Source: Microbacteriaceae bacterium PS02066 (lineage in GTDB: Bacteria; Actinomycetota; Actinomycetes; Actinomycetales; Microbacteriaceae). Taken from it: 64,000 nt of DNA. A model generated the notes under the pieces. That model was given only the letters and a program-made list of their open reading frames with translations, was not told the origin of the DNA and searched no databases. The position numbers and the translations under genes were made by a program. The stretch's first letter is position 1. Each line of letters begins with the position of its first letter. Positions 9,368 through 18,695 of the stretch are shown here, in pieces. The stretch lies in NCBI GenBank assembly GCA_029959545.1, contig JASCPH010000001.1:1-64000 (forward strand), read 5' to 3'.

Positions 9368-10327
9368 GTGGCCAGTAAGACCAAGAAGAAGCGACCCGGC
9401 GTCTCGGGCAACCCCCAGAAGGCGCGCGCGCAGGTCGGTCCGCGTCCCGTTCGGCGCGCGGGCGTGGGGGATTGGATCGAAGGCGCGAGGCTCCGCACGC
9501 TGCCACTGGCCGTCTCGCCGGTGCTGCTGGGCACGGGTGCGGCGCTCGTGATCGACAATGCCCTGCACTGGCTGCTCGCGCTCGGCTGCCTGGCCGTCGC
9601 CGTGCTCCTGCAGATCGGTGTGAACTTCGCCAACGACTACAGCGACGGCGTCCGCGGCACCGACGACTTCCGCGTCGGGCCCGCCCGCCTGACGGGCGCA
9701 GGTAAAGCGAAGCCGCGAACGGTGCTGATCGTGGCCCTCACCTTCTTCGCCTTGGCCGCGCTCGCGGGACTCGCCCTCACCATCCGCACGCAGCAGTGGT
9801 GGTTCCTCGCGGTCGGCGCCGTCTGCATCGTCGGGGCGTGGTTCTACACCGGCGGCAAGCGCCCCTACGGCTACGCCGGTCTCGGCGAGGTCGTCGTCTT
9901 CGTGTTCTTCGGGCTCGTCGCGACCCTGGGCACGACGTGGGTCCAGGTGCAGGTGCTGCCGCAGGAGGCCTGGTTCGGCGCCGTCGCCGCGGGGCTGTTC
10001 GCCTGCGCTGTGCTGCTCGCCAACAACCTGCGCGACATCGAGCCCGACAAGAAGGCCGGCAAGAAGACGTTGAGCGTGCGGATCGGCAAGCGGGCGACGC
10101 AGGTGCTGTTCACCGTGATCGTGCTCGTGCCGTTCGCGATCTCGATCTTCCTGGCGTTGTTCTACCCGCCCGCGTGGCTCACCCTGCTCGTGCTCCTGCT
10201 GGTTCTTCCCGCGGTGCTGATCGTGTGGACCTACCGCGAGCCGAAGGAACTGGTGGTCGCGCTGAGTCTCACCTCGCTCGGCTCTCTGGCCTACGCGGCG
10301 CTCGTGTTCTGGGCACTCCACGGCTGA
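9368..10327 (+). CDS. menA: 1,4-dihydroxy-2-naphthoate polyprenyltransferase
   Basis: This is an integral membrane UbiA-superfamily enzyme of 319 residues (GTG start) that joins DHNA to the polyprenyl chain. The first Asp-rich motif is in NFANDYSDGVRGTDD and the second in NNLRDIEPDKKAGKKT. About eight membrane segments can be traced. The basic N-terminus (KTKKKRPGVSGNPQKAR) is cytosolic. It follows menE by 25 bases in the same operon. Confidence 0.95.
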   Translation: MASKTKKKRPGVSGNPQKARAQVGPRPVRRAGVGDWIEGARLRTLPLAVSPVLLGTGAALVIDNALHWLLALGCLAVAVLLQIGVNFANDYSDGVRGTDDFRVGPARLTGAGKAKPRTVLIVALTFFALAALAGLALTIRTQQWWFLAVGAVCIVGAWFYTGGKRPYGYAGLGEVVVFVFFGLVATLGTTWVQVQVLPQEAWFGAVAAGLFACAVLLANNLRDIEPDKKAGKKTLSVRIGKRATQVLFTVIVLVPFAISIFLALFYPPAWLTLLVLLLVLPAVLIVWTYREPKELVVALSLTSLGSLAYAALVFWALHG

Positions 10328-10431
10328 ACGGCGAACGATCATGGTCCTCGTCGCGGACACTGATCCGGCTCGCCTCGACCGCGCCTGGATCTGGCGGATG
10401 CTCTCGAGCGAGGCGCGAGGAAGCTGAGGGC

Positions 10432-10698
10432 TCAGTCGCCGGATGAGGCGTCTTCGGCTTCCGCGTCGTCGGCGCCGAGCGTGCGGCGCGGCTGACGGGG
10501 CTTGCCGAGGTCGGCGGTCGCCTCCGCCAGGGGCCGGCGCAGGAAGAGGATGGACAGGCTCAGCCCGATGAGGGCGGCGAAGACGGCCGCGAGCCAGTAC
10601 AGCTCCTGGAAAACGGGAAACAGCATGAGGATCGCGAACGGCACGAGGAACGCGAGAACGCGCAGCACCGAATAGACGATCGCGGGACGGGCCTTCAC
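10432..10698 (-). CDS. DUF4229 small membrane protein
   Basis: The protein has 88 residues with two membrane helices (VYSVLRVLAFLVPFAILML and LYWLAAVFAALIGLSLSILFL), a short basic stretch and an acidic C-terminus (ADDAEAEDASSGD). This is the actinobacterial DUF4229 type, which is often found beside menA. The function is unknown. It is leftward between two rightward men genes. Confidence 0.8.
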   Translation of the reverse strand: MKARPAIVYSVLRVLAFLVPFAILMLFPVFQELYWLAAVFAALIGLSLSILFLRRPLAEATADLGKPRQPRRTLGADDAEAEDASSGD

Positions 10699-10768
10699 CC
10701 CCTCATCCTACGCGTCGAGCGCCTGCGCTCTCGGGGCCCGTGCAGGCCACGCGGCCTAGGATGGGGGA

Positions 10769-11155
10769 ATGGTCCGGCTCCTGCTCATTCTGGCGCTGGT
10801 TGCCGTCGTCTTCTGGGTCTACACGGTCGTGGACTGCGCGGTGCAACCGGCCACGCGTCACCGCGGCGTCAGCAAGGGCACCTGGATGGTCATCGTGATC
10901 CTGCTGCCCGTCGTCGGCGGCATCCTGTGGTTCGTGACCGGGCGCGCGCGCAAGAACGCGGCACCGGTGCGGCGGGCACCCGACGACGATCCGGACTTCC
11001 TCCGCACGATCGGCTCGATCAGCGACCAGGACGAGCGCATCCGCCGTCTCGAGGAGGAGCTCGCCCAGCTCGACTCCGACGACGACACGCCCCGCTCGCC
11101 GGAGGCGCCGGGGCATCCCGCGCCGCGGCGGCCCGACGACGACGAGCCGCGCTGA
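10769..11155 (+). CDS. Phospholipase D-nuclease N-terminal (PLDc_N) domain membrane protein
   Basis: The protein has 128 residues: one helix (LLLILALVAVVFWVYTVVD), a short loop, a second helix (WMVIVILLPVVGGILWFVTGRARK), then an acidic, disordered tail. This is the stand-alone PLDc_N hairpin, without the catalytic phospholipase domain. Its stop lies one base before menD, so it probably shares that transcript. The role is unknown. Confidence 0.8.
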   Translation: MVRLLLILALVAVVFWVYTVVDCAVQPATRHRGVSKGTWMVIVILLPVVGGILWFVTGRARKNAAPVRRAPDDDPDFLRTIGSISDQDERIRRLEEELAQLDSDDDTPRSPEAPGHPAPRRPDDDEPR

Positions 11156-11156
11156 G

Positions 11157-12932
11157 ATGACGACGCCCGAAGACGCCGGTCGCGCACCGGCGACGGATGC
11201 GGCTGCGGCGATGGTCGCGCGGCTGATCGAGCGCGGCGTCGCGCACATCGTGGTGAGTCCGGGCTCCCGGTCGCAGGCGCTCGCGCTCGTCGCCGCGGTC
11301 GCCGAAACCTCGGGCCGTGTGCGCGTGCACGTGCGCATCGACGAACGGGTCGCGGGGTTCACCGCGCTCGGGATCGGGCGGGAGTCCGGTGTCCCGGCCG
11401 CCGTGGTGTGCACGTCGGGGACCGCCGTTGCGAACCTCATGCCGGCAGCCCTCGAGGCGCATCACGCCGGCGTTCCCCTCCTGCTGCTCACCGCGGACCG
11501 GCCGCCCGAGTTGCGCGGCGTCGGGGCGAACCAGACGACGCGGCAGCCTGGCCTGTTCCAGCCGGCGACGCGTCTCGACATCGACGCCCCCGTGCCCGAC
11601 ACTATCGACGCCGACGGTTCGTCCGAGCAGAGCCGCATGTTCCGCCGGCTCGCCGATGAGGCGTTCGACGCCGCTCTCGGCGCCGGTACCCGCCCCGCCG
11701 GGCCCGTGCACGTCAATCTGCCCTTCCGTGAGCCGCTGGCGGGTGCTCTTCCCGCGTGGTTCGAGGTCTCCGGCGCCGATGTCCCCGCCTCTCAAGAGGA
11801 GGAGCCCGCATCCGGAGCGCTCTACCAGGGCGGCGGCGGGATCGGCGAGTCCGACATTCCCGAGGAATCCGGTACCGCTCCGCTGCTGCTGGTCCAGGGA
11901 CCGCGCACCGTCGTGGTCGCGGGGGCGGATGCGGGAGCCGACGCCGAACGCGTGTCGCACGAGGGCGGCTGGCCGCTCATCGCCGAGATCGTCAGCGGGG
12001 CCCGGTTCGGGCGCCTGTTCGTGCACGGCTACCGACAGGCGCTGTCGGATCCCGGGCTCGGGGGACGCGTCGAGCGCGCCGTCGTGTGGGGTCATCCGAC
12101 GCTCAGCCGCGAGGTCACCGCTCTGCTGCGTCGCGATGATGTCGAGGTCATCGCGATCCGCGGCCCCGGTGAGCCGTTGAACCTCAACGGTCGCACGGCC
12201 GCCGTCGACGCGGTCGCTGTGGCGCCCGGCGACGCCGACCGTGCGTGGCTGGGTGAGTGGATGCGCGCCTCTCGTGCCGCATCGGTCGATCTCTCGCCGC
12301 CCGCGCCCGACGCGGAAGGGCTCGCCTCCGCCGTCCCGCGCGAGCGGCTGTCTGCGGTCTCGGCCGAACTCGACGTGCTGCGCGCCCCGCTCGATCGGGC
12401 GTCGCTCGTCGATGCCGTGTGGCGCGCGAGCTGGCCCCACGACCGGCTGGTCTTCGGGTCCTCCCGACTCGTGCGCGTCGCCGACCAGGTGCTGGGCGGC
12501 AAGAAGGTGCCGGTGCATGCGAACCGCGGGCTTGCCGGCATCGACGGCACGGTCGCGACCGCGACGGGCGTGGCGATCGCGAGCCAGGACGAAGGACGCC
12601 CGGGTGTGACCCGCGTGCTGCTGGGGGATCTCGCCTTCCTGCACGATGTCGGAGCCCTGCTGCTGCCGGCGGCCGAGGCGGAGCCGCGCATCCAGGTGAT
12701 CGTGGGCAACGACGGCGGCGGAACGATCTTCGACGGGCTCGAAGTCGCGAGCGTGGCGGATGCGGCGACGATCGACCGCGTGCAGTACACGCCGCAGGCG
12801 GTGCGACTGGAGCATCTCGCCCTCGCGTACGGGTGGGAGTACCGCCGGATCACGACGCGGGCCGCGCTCGACCAGGCGCTCACCTCTCCCGCCGGCGGCC
12901 GTCAGCTCATCGAGGTGCCGCTGGAACGCTGA
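11157..12932 (+). CDS. menD: SEPHCHC synthase (MenD)
   Basis: This is a thiamine-diphosphate enzyme of 591 residues that adds 2-oxoglutarate to isochorismate. The N-terminal domain has VSPGSRSQALAL and VRVHVRIDERVAGFTALG. The C-terminal cofactor motif runs from GDLAFLHDVGALLL to VIVGNDGGGTIFDGLE (about residues 490-525). It is complete in length. It is convergent with menF, with only four bases between the stops. Confidence 0.96.
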   Translation: MTTPEDAGRAPATDAAAAMVARLIERGVAHIVVSPGSRSQALALVAAVAETSGRVRVHVRIDERVAGFTALGIGRESGVPAAVVCTSGTAVANLMPAALEAHHAGVPLLLLTADRPPELRGVGANQTTRQPGLFQPATRLDIDAPVPDTIDADGSSEQSRMFRRLADEAFDAALGAGTRPAGPVHVNLPFREPLAGALPAWFEVSGADVPASQEEEPASGALYQGGGGIGESDIPEESGTAPLLLVQGPRTVVVAGADAGADAERVSHEGGWPLIAEIVSGARFGRLFVHGYRQALSDPGLGGRVERAVVWGHPTLSREVTALLRRDDVEVIAIRGPGEPLNLNGRTAAVDAVAVAPGDADRAWLGEWMRASRAASVDLSPPAPDAEGLASAVPRERLSAVSAELDVLRAPLDRASLVDAVWRASWPHDRLVFGSSRLVRVADQVLGGKKVPVHANRGLAGIDGTVATATGVAIASQDEGRPGVTRVLLGDLAFLHDVGALLLPAAEAEPRIQVIVGNDGGGTIFDGLEVASVADAATIDRVQYTPQAVRLEHLALAYGWEYRRITTRAALDQALTSPAGGRQLIEVPLER

Positions 12933-12936
12933 GCGT

Positions 12937-14181
12937 TCAGGCCAGAGCTTCGACGATCGGGCGGAACTTCACGCGCGTCTCGAGCAGCTCGGATTCGGGA
13001 TCGCTCGCGGCCACGATGCCCGCACCGGCGTACGCGGTGAGGGCGACGTCGCCCTCCGAGTCCGGGGTGTCGAACTGCGCGCAGCGCAGCGCGATGGCCC
13101 ACTCGCCGTCGCCGGCCTGGTCGATCCATCCCACGGGGCCTGCGTAGCGGCCGCGATCGAAAGGCTCCAAGCGGCGGATGACATCGAGAGCCGCCTGCGT
13201 CGGCGTGCCGGCGACGGCGGCCGTCGGATGCAGCGCCGCGACCAGATCCAGGGCGGACGCCGTGTCGGAGAGGGCGCCCTCGACGTCGGTCGCCAGGTGC
13301 CAGACGTTCGGCAGCTTGAGAGTGAACGGCTGCTCGCTCGAGCGCAGAGCGCGGGTGTGCGGATCGAGCGCCGCCAGAACGCTGCGCACCGCGAACTGAT
13401 GCTCGTCCTGATCCTTGGTGCTCGTGGCGAGGGCGAGGGCGGCCGCCGCATCCGCATCCGGATCCGCGCCGCGTGCCGTGGTGCCCGCGAGCACGCGTGC
13501 GGTCACGGTGCCCTGCTCGACGGTGACGAGGGTCTCGGGGCTGGCGCCGATCAGCCCGTCGACGGCGAAGGCCCACGTGTCGGGGTAGCCGGATGCGAGG
13601 GCGCGCACGAGGCGGCGGAGGTCGGAGCCGGCGGGCACGGTGCCCGCGAGGTCTCGCGCGAGGACGACCTTGCTGACCTCGCCCGCCGCGATCGCCTCGA
13701 CGGCCTCGCGCACCGAGGCGATGTAGCCGGCGGGATGCTGCCGGCCGGGTCCCAGGGTGGCGGACCAGTGTGCACCGTAGGGCGTCGCCACGGGGGCGAT
13801 GGCCGCCTCGTCGCTCCAACGGATGCGGGTGAGCCAGGAACGTCCGTCGCGGCGTCCGATCACGACGGGAGGAACGAGCAGGGCCCCCGGTCTCTCGGAA
13901 CGGCGATCGAAGGGCAGCGCGCCGAAGGCGACGAGACCCGTGCCCGGGATCTCCAGCGGGTCGTCCACGACTGCGGCGGCGGCGAGCTCTCGCCAGCGGT
14001 CCGCGCGCGCGTCGGCATCGGAAGTGAAGGGGAGCGCGAGCGGCTCGCCGAGACCCACCATGCCCTCGCCCCGGCGCTGCCACACGAGAGGGCGCGCGGG
14101 GTCGGTGAAGGCCAGCAGATCGTCGATCGGGTCGATCTCGCGGGTCTCGACGAGCAGCCGAGGACGCGAGGCACGAATCAC
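12937..14181 (-). CDS. menF: Isochorismate synthase
   Basis: This is a chorismate-binding enzyme of 414 residues that makes isochorismate for MenD. Its C-terminal half has the family blocks GEVSKVVLARDL, GASPETLVTVEQGTVTARVLAGT, HPTAAVAGTPTQAALDVI and RYAGPVGWIDQAGDGEWAIALR. In menaquinone organisms with menD next door, this is MenF/EntC type with no salicylate function implied. Confidence 0.93.
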   Translation of the reverse strand: MIRASRPRLLVETREIDPIDDLLAFTDPARPLVWQRRGEGMVGLGEPLALPFTSDADARADRWRELAAAAVVDDPLEIPGTGLVAFGALPFDRRSERPGALLVPPVVIGRRDGRSWLTRIRWSDEAAIAPVATPYGAHWSATLGPGRQHPAGYIASVREAVEAIAAGEVSKVVLARDLAGTVPAGSDLRRLVRALASGYPDTWAFAVDGLIGASPETLVTVEQGTVTARVLAGTTARGADPDADAAAALALATSTKDQDEHQFAVRSVLAALDPHTRALRSSEQPFTLKLPNVWHLATDVEGALSDTASALDLVAALHPTAAVAGTPTQAALDVIRRLEPFDRGRYAGPVGWIDQAGDGEWAIALRCAQFDTPDSEGDVALTAYAGAGIVAASDPESELLETRVKFRPIVEALA

Positions 14182-14256
14182 CCTGCCAGCCTAGACGCGC
14201 GCCGCGGGAGCAAGGCTCAGCAAGAGGGGTGCGAGCTCACGGCTTAGGCTGGGGGC

Positions 14257-14997
14257 GTGAGTGAGAGCCCCGACCAGCATCGCGCCGACCTCGGCAAGGA
14301 TCCGGGCCGTGTCAGCGGCATGTTCGACGAGGTCGCCGCCGGTTACGACCGCACCAACACGGTGCTCAGCCTCGGCAACGACCGACTCTGGCGCGTCGCG
14401 GCTACGCGCGCGATCGCACCGCGTGCCGGGCAGCGCATCCTCGACCTCGCCGCCGGCACCGGCGCGAGCGCGGCGGCCCTGGCCCGCAGCGGCGCCGAGG
14501 TCGTCGCTGCCGACTTCTCGCCGGGGATGATCGCCGAGGGCGTCAGGCGTCACGGGCACATCATGAACCTCACCTTCCAGGAGGCGGACGCCACCGCGCT
14601 CCCGTTCGAGGACGCCTCGTTCGACACCGTCACGATCTCCTTCGGACTGCGCAATGTGAACGACCCGCACGCGGCGCTCGCCGAGATGCGCCGCGTGACC
14701 AAGCCCGGTGGACGGCTCGTGGTCTGCGAGTTCTCGCACCCGCCGCACCCCCTGTTCGCTGGCCTCTATCGCTTCTACAACGACCGCGTCCTGCCGATCG
14801 TCGCCCGCCGCGTCAGCTCGAACGCGGACGCCTACGACTATCTCAACGAGTCGATCAAGGACTGGCCCGACCAGCGCACGCTCAGCGCCTGGATCCGGGA
14901 TGCGGGATGGGTGGACGTCGCGCACCGCGACCTCACGTTCGGCATCGTGGCGCTGCATCGCGCGCGTGCACCGTTCGCCGATCCTGTAGCGAACTGA
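14257..14997 (+). CDS. menG: Demethylmenaquinone methyltransferase
   Basis: This is a class I SAM methyltransferase of the UbiE/MenG family, 246 residues (GTG start), that performs the last step to menaquinone. Seen are FDEVAAGYDRTNTVLSLGND, the SAM motif LDLAAGTGASAAAL, the family signature FGLRNVNDPHAALAEM and PGGRLVVCEFSHPP. It starts a rightward group with the polyprenyl synthase. Confidence 0.95.
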   Translation: MSESPDQHRADLGKDPGRVSGMFDEVAAGYDRTNTVLSLGNDRLWRVAATRAIAPRAGQRILDLAAGTGASAAALARSGAEVVAADFSPGMIAEGVRRHGHIMNLTFQEADATALPFEDASFDTVTISFGLRNVNDPHAALAEMRRVTKPGGRLVVCEFSHPPHPLFAGLYRFYNDRVLPIVARRVSSNADAYDYLNESIKDWPDQRTLSAWIRDAGWVDVAHRDLTFGIVALHRARAPFADPVAN

Positions 14998-15045
14998 CGG
15001 TTCACAGCGGGTCGAGCGCCTGCGGCCCGCGGGTAGGCTAGAGGA

Positions 15046-16107
15046 GTGACACGGAGCCCCTCTGCGCCTGGCGCGCACCTCGCGAACAGACTCGGCCTCG
15101 CCGATCGTGTCTTCGCCGGTCCCGTCTCCCGCCGACTGCAGAAGACCATCCAAGACGGTCTGGCCAAGGTCGAAGCACACCTCGCCGACGAGCTGCACGT
15201 GGCCGACGCGCTCGCCGACGCCACCAGCCGCTACCTCTACGAGGCCGGCGGCAAGCGTGTGCGTCCGATGCTGACGGTGCTCACCGCGCAGTTGGGCGAC
15301 GGCGTCAACGAGCAGGTCATCGACGCCGCATCCGCGCTCGAGCTGACCCATCTCGGTTCGCTCTACCACGACGACGTCATGGACGGCGCGGACGTGCGCC
15401 GCGGCGTGCCCGCCGCGCACTCCGTCTGGGGCAACAGCGTGGCCATCCTCACCGGAGACCTGCTCTTCTCCCGCGCGAGCCAGATCATGTCGCGCCTGGG
15501 CGACAAAGCCATGAAGCTGCAGGCCGACACCTTCGAGCGGCTTGTTCTCGGACAGATGCACGAGACCGTCGGGCTTCAGGCGGGCGACGACCCCGTGGAC
15601 TTCTACCTGCAGGTGCTGAGCGACAAGACGGGCTCGCTGATCGCGGCCTCGGCGCAGGCCGGCGTGCTCTTCTCGCACGCCCCCCTCGTCTACGAACAGC
15701 CGCTGCTGACCTTCGGCGAGAAGGTCGGCGTCGCCTTCCAGCTGCTCGACGACGTCATCGACCTCTCCGCGGATGCGGCCGAGACCGGCAAGGTCCCCGG
15801 CACGGATCTGCGCGCGGGTGTGCCCACCATGCCGTATCTGTTGCTGGGGCGCCTCGACGATGCGGCATCCGTCGACCTGCTCGCCCGCATCGACGCCGGC
15901 GTGGCCCAGATCGCCGACGGTGCCGACCCGGCGCTGCTGGACGACCCGCTGGCCGAGTTGCGCGAGCACGCCGCCACGGAGCAGACCCTGGCGCTCGCGC
16001 ACGAATGGTCGGACGCGGCGGTCGCGGCTCTCGAGCCGCTCCCGCGCGGTGCGGTGCGCGAGGCGCTGACGCGTTTCGCTGACGCGGTCGCCGATCGCAG
16101 CAGCTGA
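15046..16107 (+). CDS. Long-chain polyprenyl diphosphate synthase
   Basis: This is a trans-isoprenyl synthase of 353 residues (GTG start) that makes the menaquinone side chain. The first Asp-rich motif is in LYHDDVMDGADVRRG and the second in LLDDVIDLSAD. GGKRVRPML binds the diphosphate. Its place directly after menG supports a heptaprenyl- to nonaprenyl-type enzyme. Chain length cannot be read safely from sequence. Confidence 0.92.
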   Translation: MTRSPSAPGAHLANRLGLADRVFAGPVSRRLQKTIQDGLAKVEAHLADELHVADALADATSRYLYEAGGKRVRPMLTVLTAQLGDGVNEQVIDAASALELTHLGSLYHDDVMDGADVRRGVPAAHSVWGNSVAILTGDLLFSRASQIMSRLGDKAMKLQADTFERLVLGQMHETVGLQAGDDPVDFYLQVLSDKTGSLIAASAQAGVLFSHAPLVYEQPLLTFGEKVGVAFQLLDDVIDLSADAAETGKVPGTDLRAGVPTMPYLLLGRLDDAASVDLLARIDAGVAQIADGADPALLDDPLAELREHAATEQTLALAHEWSDAAVAALEPLPRGAVREALTRFADAVADRSS

Positions 16108-16178
16108 TCTCCGCGCCTGCGAACCAGAGCGCTCGAGGCGTCGCCCCCGACGCCGCTGTACCCCTCGAAAGGACTCCC

Positions 16179-17552
16179 ATGACCAAGCTCCGGCTGGCCA
16201 TCGTCGGCGCAGGGCCCGCGGGTATCTACGCGGCCGACATCCTGCTGAAGGCCGAGCGGGCGTTCGATGTGTCGATCGACCTGTTCGAGCACCTGCCCGC
16301 TCCCTACGGACTCGTGCGCTACGGCGTCGCTCCGGACCATCCCCGCATCAAGGGCGTGATCACGGCCCTCCGCGACGTGCTCGACCGCGGCGACATACGG
16401 CTGTTCGGCAACGTGCGCTTCGGTGAGGACATCACGCTCGACGATCTGAAGAAGCACTACAACGCGGTGATCTTCGCGACCGGCGCGATCCGCGATGCGG
16501 ACCTCGACATCCCCGGCATCGACGCGGAGGGCTCCTACGGCGCCGCCGACTTCGTGAGCTGGTTCGACGGACACCCCGACGTGCCGCGCACCTGGCCGCT
16601 CGACGCATCGTCGGTCGCTGTCATCGGCAACGGCAACGTCGCCCTCGACGTCACCCGGATGCTCGCCAAGCACGCCGTCGATCTGCTGCCGACCGAGATC
16701 CCGGACAACGTGCACGCCGGGCTCGAGGCCTCGACGATCACCGACGTCCACGTGTTCGGGCGCCGCGGTCCTGCCCAGGTGAAGTTCACGCCGTTGGAAC
16801 TGCGGGAGCTCGGCGAGCTGCGCGACGTCGACATGGTCGTCTACGACGAGGACTTCGACTACGACGAGGCGTCGCTCGCCGCGATCGCGAGCAACAAGCA
16901 GGTGAAGGTCATCGACCGCGTGCTGCAGGAATGGCGCACCCGTCCGGGTGCCAACGGCGCCGGCGGCGAGGCGTCCCGCCGACTTCACCTGCACTTCTGG
17001 GCCAAGCCCGTCGAGGTCAAGAAGGATGCGGCGGGCCGCGTGGCGGCGTTGGTCTACGAGCGCACGCGTCCCGACGGCGAGGGCGGAGTAGCCGGCACGG
17101 GCGAGCTGCGCGAGGTCCCGATCCAGCAGCTGTACCGCGCCGTCGGTTACTTCGGCTCACCGCTTCCCGGCGTCCCGTTCGACGAGCGCCACGGTGTCAT
17201 CCCGAACCACGAGGGCCAGGTGCTGCACCCCGACTCGAACGAGGTCGTCCCCGGCGTCTACGCGACGGGCTGGATCAAGCGCGGACCGGTCGGCCTGATC
17301 GGTCACACGAAGTCCGACGCGATGGAGACGGTGCGCCACCTCATCAACGGCCAGGCCTCGTGGTGGCAGCCCGAGGATGCCAGCGCGGAGGCGATCCCCG
17401 CTCTGCTGGCCGAGCGCGGTGTGCGCTGGACCGACCTCGAGGGGTGGCACCGGCTCGATGAGCACGAGATCGCCCTCGGCGCGCCCGCCGAGCGGGCACG
17501 CATCAAGGTCGTGCCGCGCGACGAGATGGTGGCGATCTCGCGCGGCGAGTGA
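16179..17552 (+). CDS. Ferredoxin/adrenodoxin-type NADP reductase (FprA-like)
   Basis: This is a flavoprotein of 457 residues. The N-terminal FAD motif is IVGAGPAGIYAADIL, and the NADP motif is VIGNGNVALDVTRML at about residue 150. GYFGSPLPGVPFD and VYATGWIKRGPVGLIGHTKSDA are hallmarks of the FprA/adrenodoxin reductase group. It passes electrons from NADPH to ferredoxins. A GAAAGGA signal precedes the ATG. It is probably a housekeeping enzyme and not part of the men pathway. Confidence 0.94.
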   Translation: MTKLRLAIVGAGPAGIYAADILLKAERAFDVSIDLFEHLPAPYGLVRYGVAPDHPRIKGVITALRDVLDRGDIRLFGNVRFGEDITLDDLKKHYNAVIFATGAIRDADLDIPGIDAEGSYGAADFVSWFDGHPDVPRTWPLDASSVAVIGNGNVALDVTRMLAKHAVDLLPTEIPDNVHAGLEASTITDVHVFGRRGPAQVKFTPLELRELGELRDVDMVVYDEDFDYDEASLAAIASNKQVKVIDRVLQEWRTRPGANGAGGEASRRLHLHFWAKPVEVKKDAAGRVAALVYERTRPDGEGGVAGTGELREVPIQQLYRAVGYFGSPLPGVPFDERHGVIPNHEGQVLHPDSNEVVPGVYATGWIKRGPVGLIGHTKSDAMETVRHLINGQASWWQPEDASAEAIPALLAERGVRWTDLEGWHRLDEHEIALGAPAERARIKVVPRDEMVAISRGE

Positions 17553-17602
17553 GCTCCCCGCGGATCGGTCGCCTTCCGTACGCGCGTCGCTAGGCTGACG
17601 GC

Positions 17603-18574
17603 ATGAGCGCCTGGGTCCCCGACATCCTCGGGCCCGGGTTCGCGCAGCAGACCCTGCCGCTGGATCTTCCCGCGGACGACGGCCCGCTGGTGGCGACGCT
17701 CGTGCGGCACCTGCCGCATCCGTTCGCACGGCTGGTCGCACCGTTGCGCGATGTCGACGTGTTGTACGTCCACGGCTGGTCGGACTACTTCTTCCAGACC
17801 GAGCTGGCCCAGTTCTGGACCCGGCTCGGGGCGCGCTTCTACGCCCTCGACCTGCACCGGTACGGCCGGAGCCTGCGCGAGGGGCAGGTGCCCGGCTACG
17901 CCGACAGCCTCGACGAGTACGACGCCGACATCGCCGCAGCGCTTGCCGCGATGGGTCCGCGCGGCAACAGGCGTCTCGTGCTGCTCGGACACTCCACGGG
18001 CGGACTCACGCTGTCGCTGTGGTCCGCGCGTCACCCGGGGACCGCATCCGCGCTCGTGCTCAACAGTCCCTGGCTGGAGTTCCAGATCGGCTCGTTCGGG
18101 CGCCAGGCGATCGCGCCCCTCATCCAGGCTCGAGCCCGCGTGCAGCCCCGCGGTGCGCAGCCGGTCGTCGACCTCGGGTTCTACACGCGCGCGCAGACCG
18201 AGCTCGGCGTGCTGCCGGCCCCGGGCTACCGCGAGCAATGGCGCCCCGCACAGGGATTCGCGACCCACCCCGGCTGGCTGCACGCCGTTCTCGAGGGGCA
18301 CGCGCGCATCGCCGCGGGGGTGGATGTGGGAGCGCCCGCTTTCGTCCTGCTCTCCGCGCGGTCGTCGTCGCCGATCCGCTGGAGCGAGCAGATGACCTCG
18401 ACCGACTCCGTGCTGGTGGTCGACGACATCGCGCGCGCCGCGCTCAAGCTCGGCCCGCTCGTGACGGTCGCGCGCATCGAGGGGGCGGTGCATGACGTGT
18501 TCCTCTCGGCGGCCGAGCCGCGACGCGCCGCGTACGCGGAGCTGGAGCAGTGGGCCCGCGCACGCTTCCACTGA
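17603..18574 (+). CDS. Alpha/beta hydrolase
   Basis: The protein has 323 residues. VLYVHGWSDYFFQTE gives the oxyanion-hole region, LLGHSTGGLTLSLW carries the nucleophile Ser at about residue 130, and the C-terminal IEGAVHDVFLS contains the likely catalytic His. This resembles serine aminopeptidase/lysophospholipase-type hydrolases. The substrate is unknown. Confidence 0.88.
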   Translation: MSAWVPDILGPGFAQQTLPLDLPADDGPLVATLVRHLPHPFARLVAPLRDVDVLYVHGWSDYFFQTELAQFWTRLGARFYALDLHRYGRSLREGQVPGYADSLDEYDADIAAALAAMGPRGNRRLVLLGHSTGGLTLSLWSARHPGTASALVLNSPWLEFQIGSFGRQAIAPLIQARARVQPRGAQPVVDLGFYTRAQTELGVLPAPGYREQWRPAQGFATHPGWLHAVLEGHARIAAGVDVGAPAFVLLSARSSSPIRWSEQMTSTDSVLVVDDIARAALKLGPLVTVARIEGAVHDVFLSAAEPRRAAYAELEQWARARFH

Positions 18575-18618
18575 TGTTGGGGAAGCCGAAAAGCTGACAA
18601 TCGTGCGCTGGAGTTGAG

Positions 18619-18632
18619 TTCGGTTTTCCGAA
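18619..18632. promoter_or_regulatory. Inverted repeat upstream of mntP, possible metal-regulator site
   Basis: TTCGG-TTTT-CCGAA lies 64 bases before the mntP start. A further CCGAAAA half-site occurs near 18586. It could be an operator for a DtxR/MntR-type regulator controlling the manganese exporter. I do not see a clear yybP-ykoY manganese riboswitch here. The assignment is positional inference only. Confidence 0.35.
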
Positions 18633-18695
18633 ATCGGCAGGCTGGATGACGCGGGCGATCGCCCCGCATCCTCCCTCCATCCCACCAGGAGCGTC

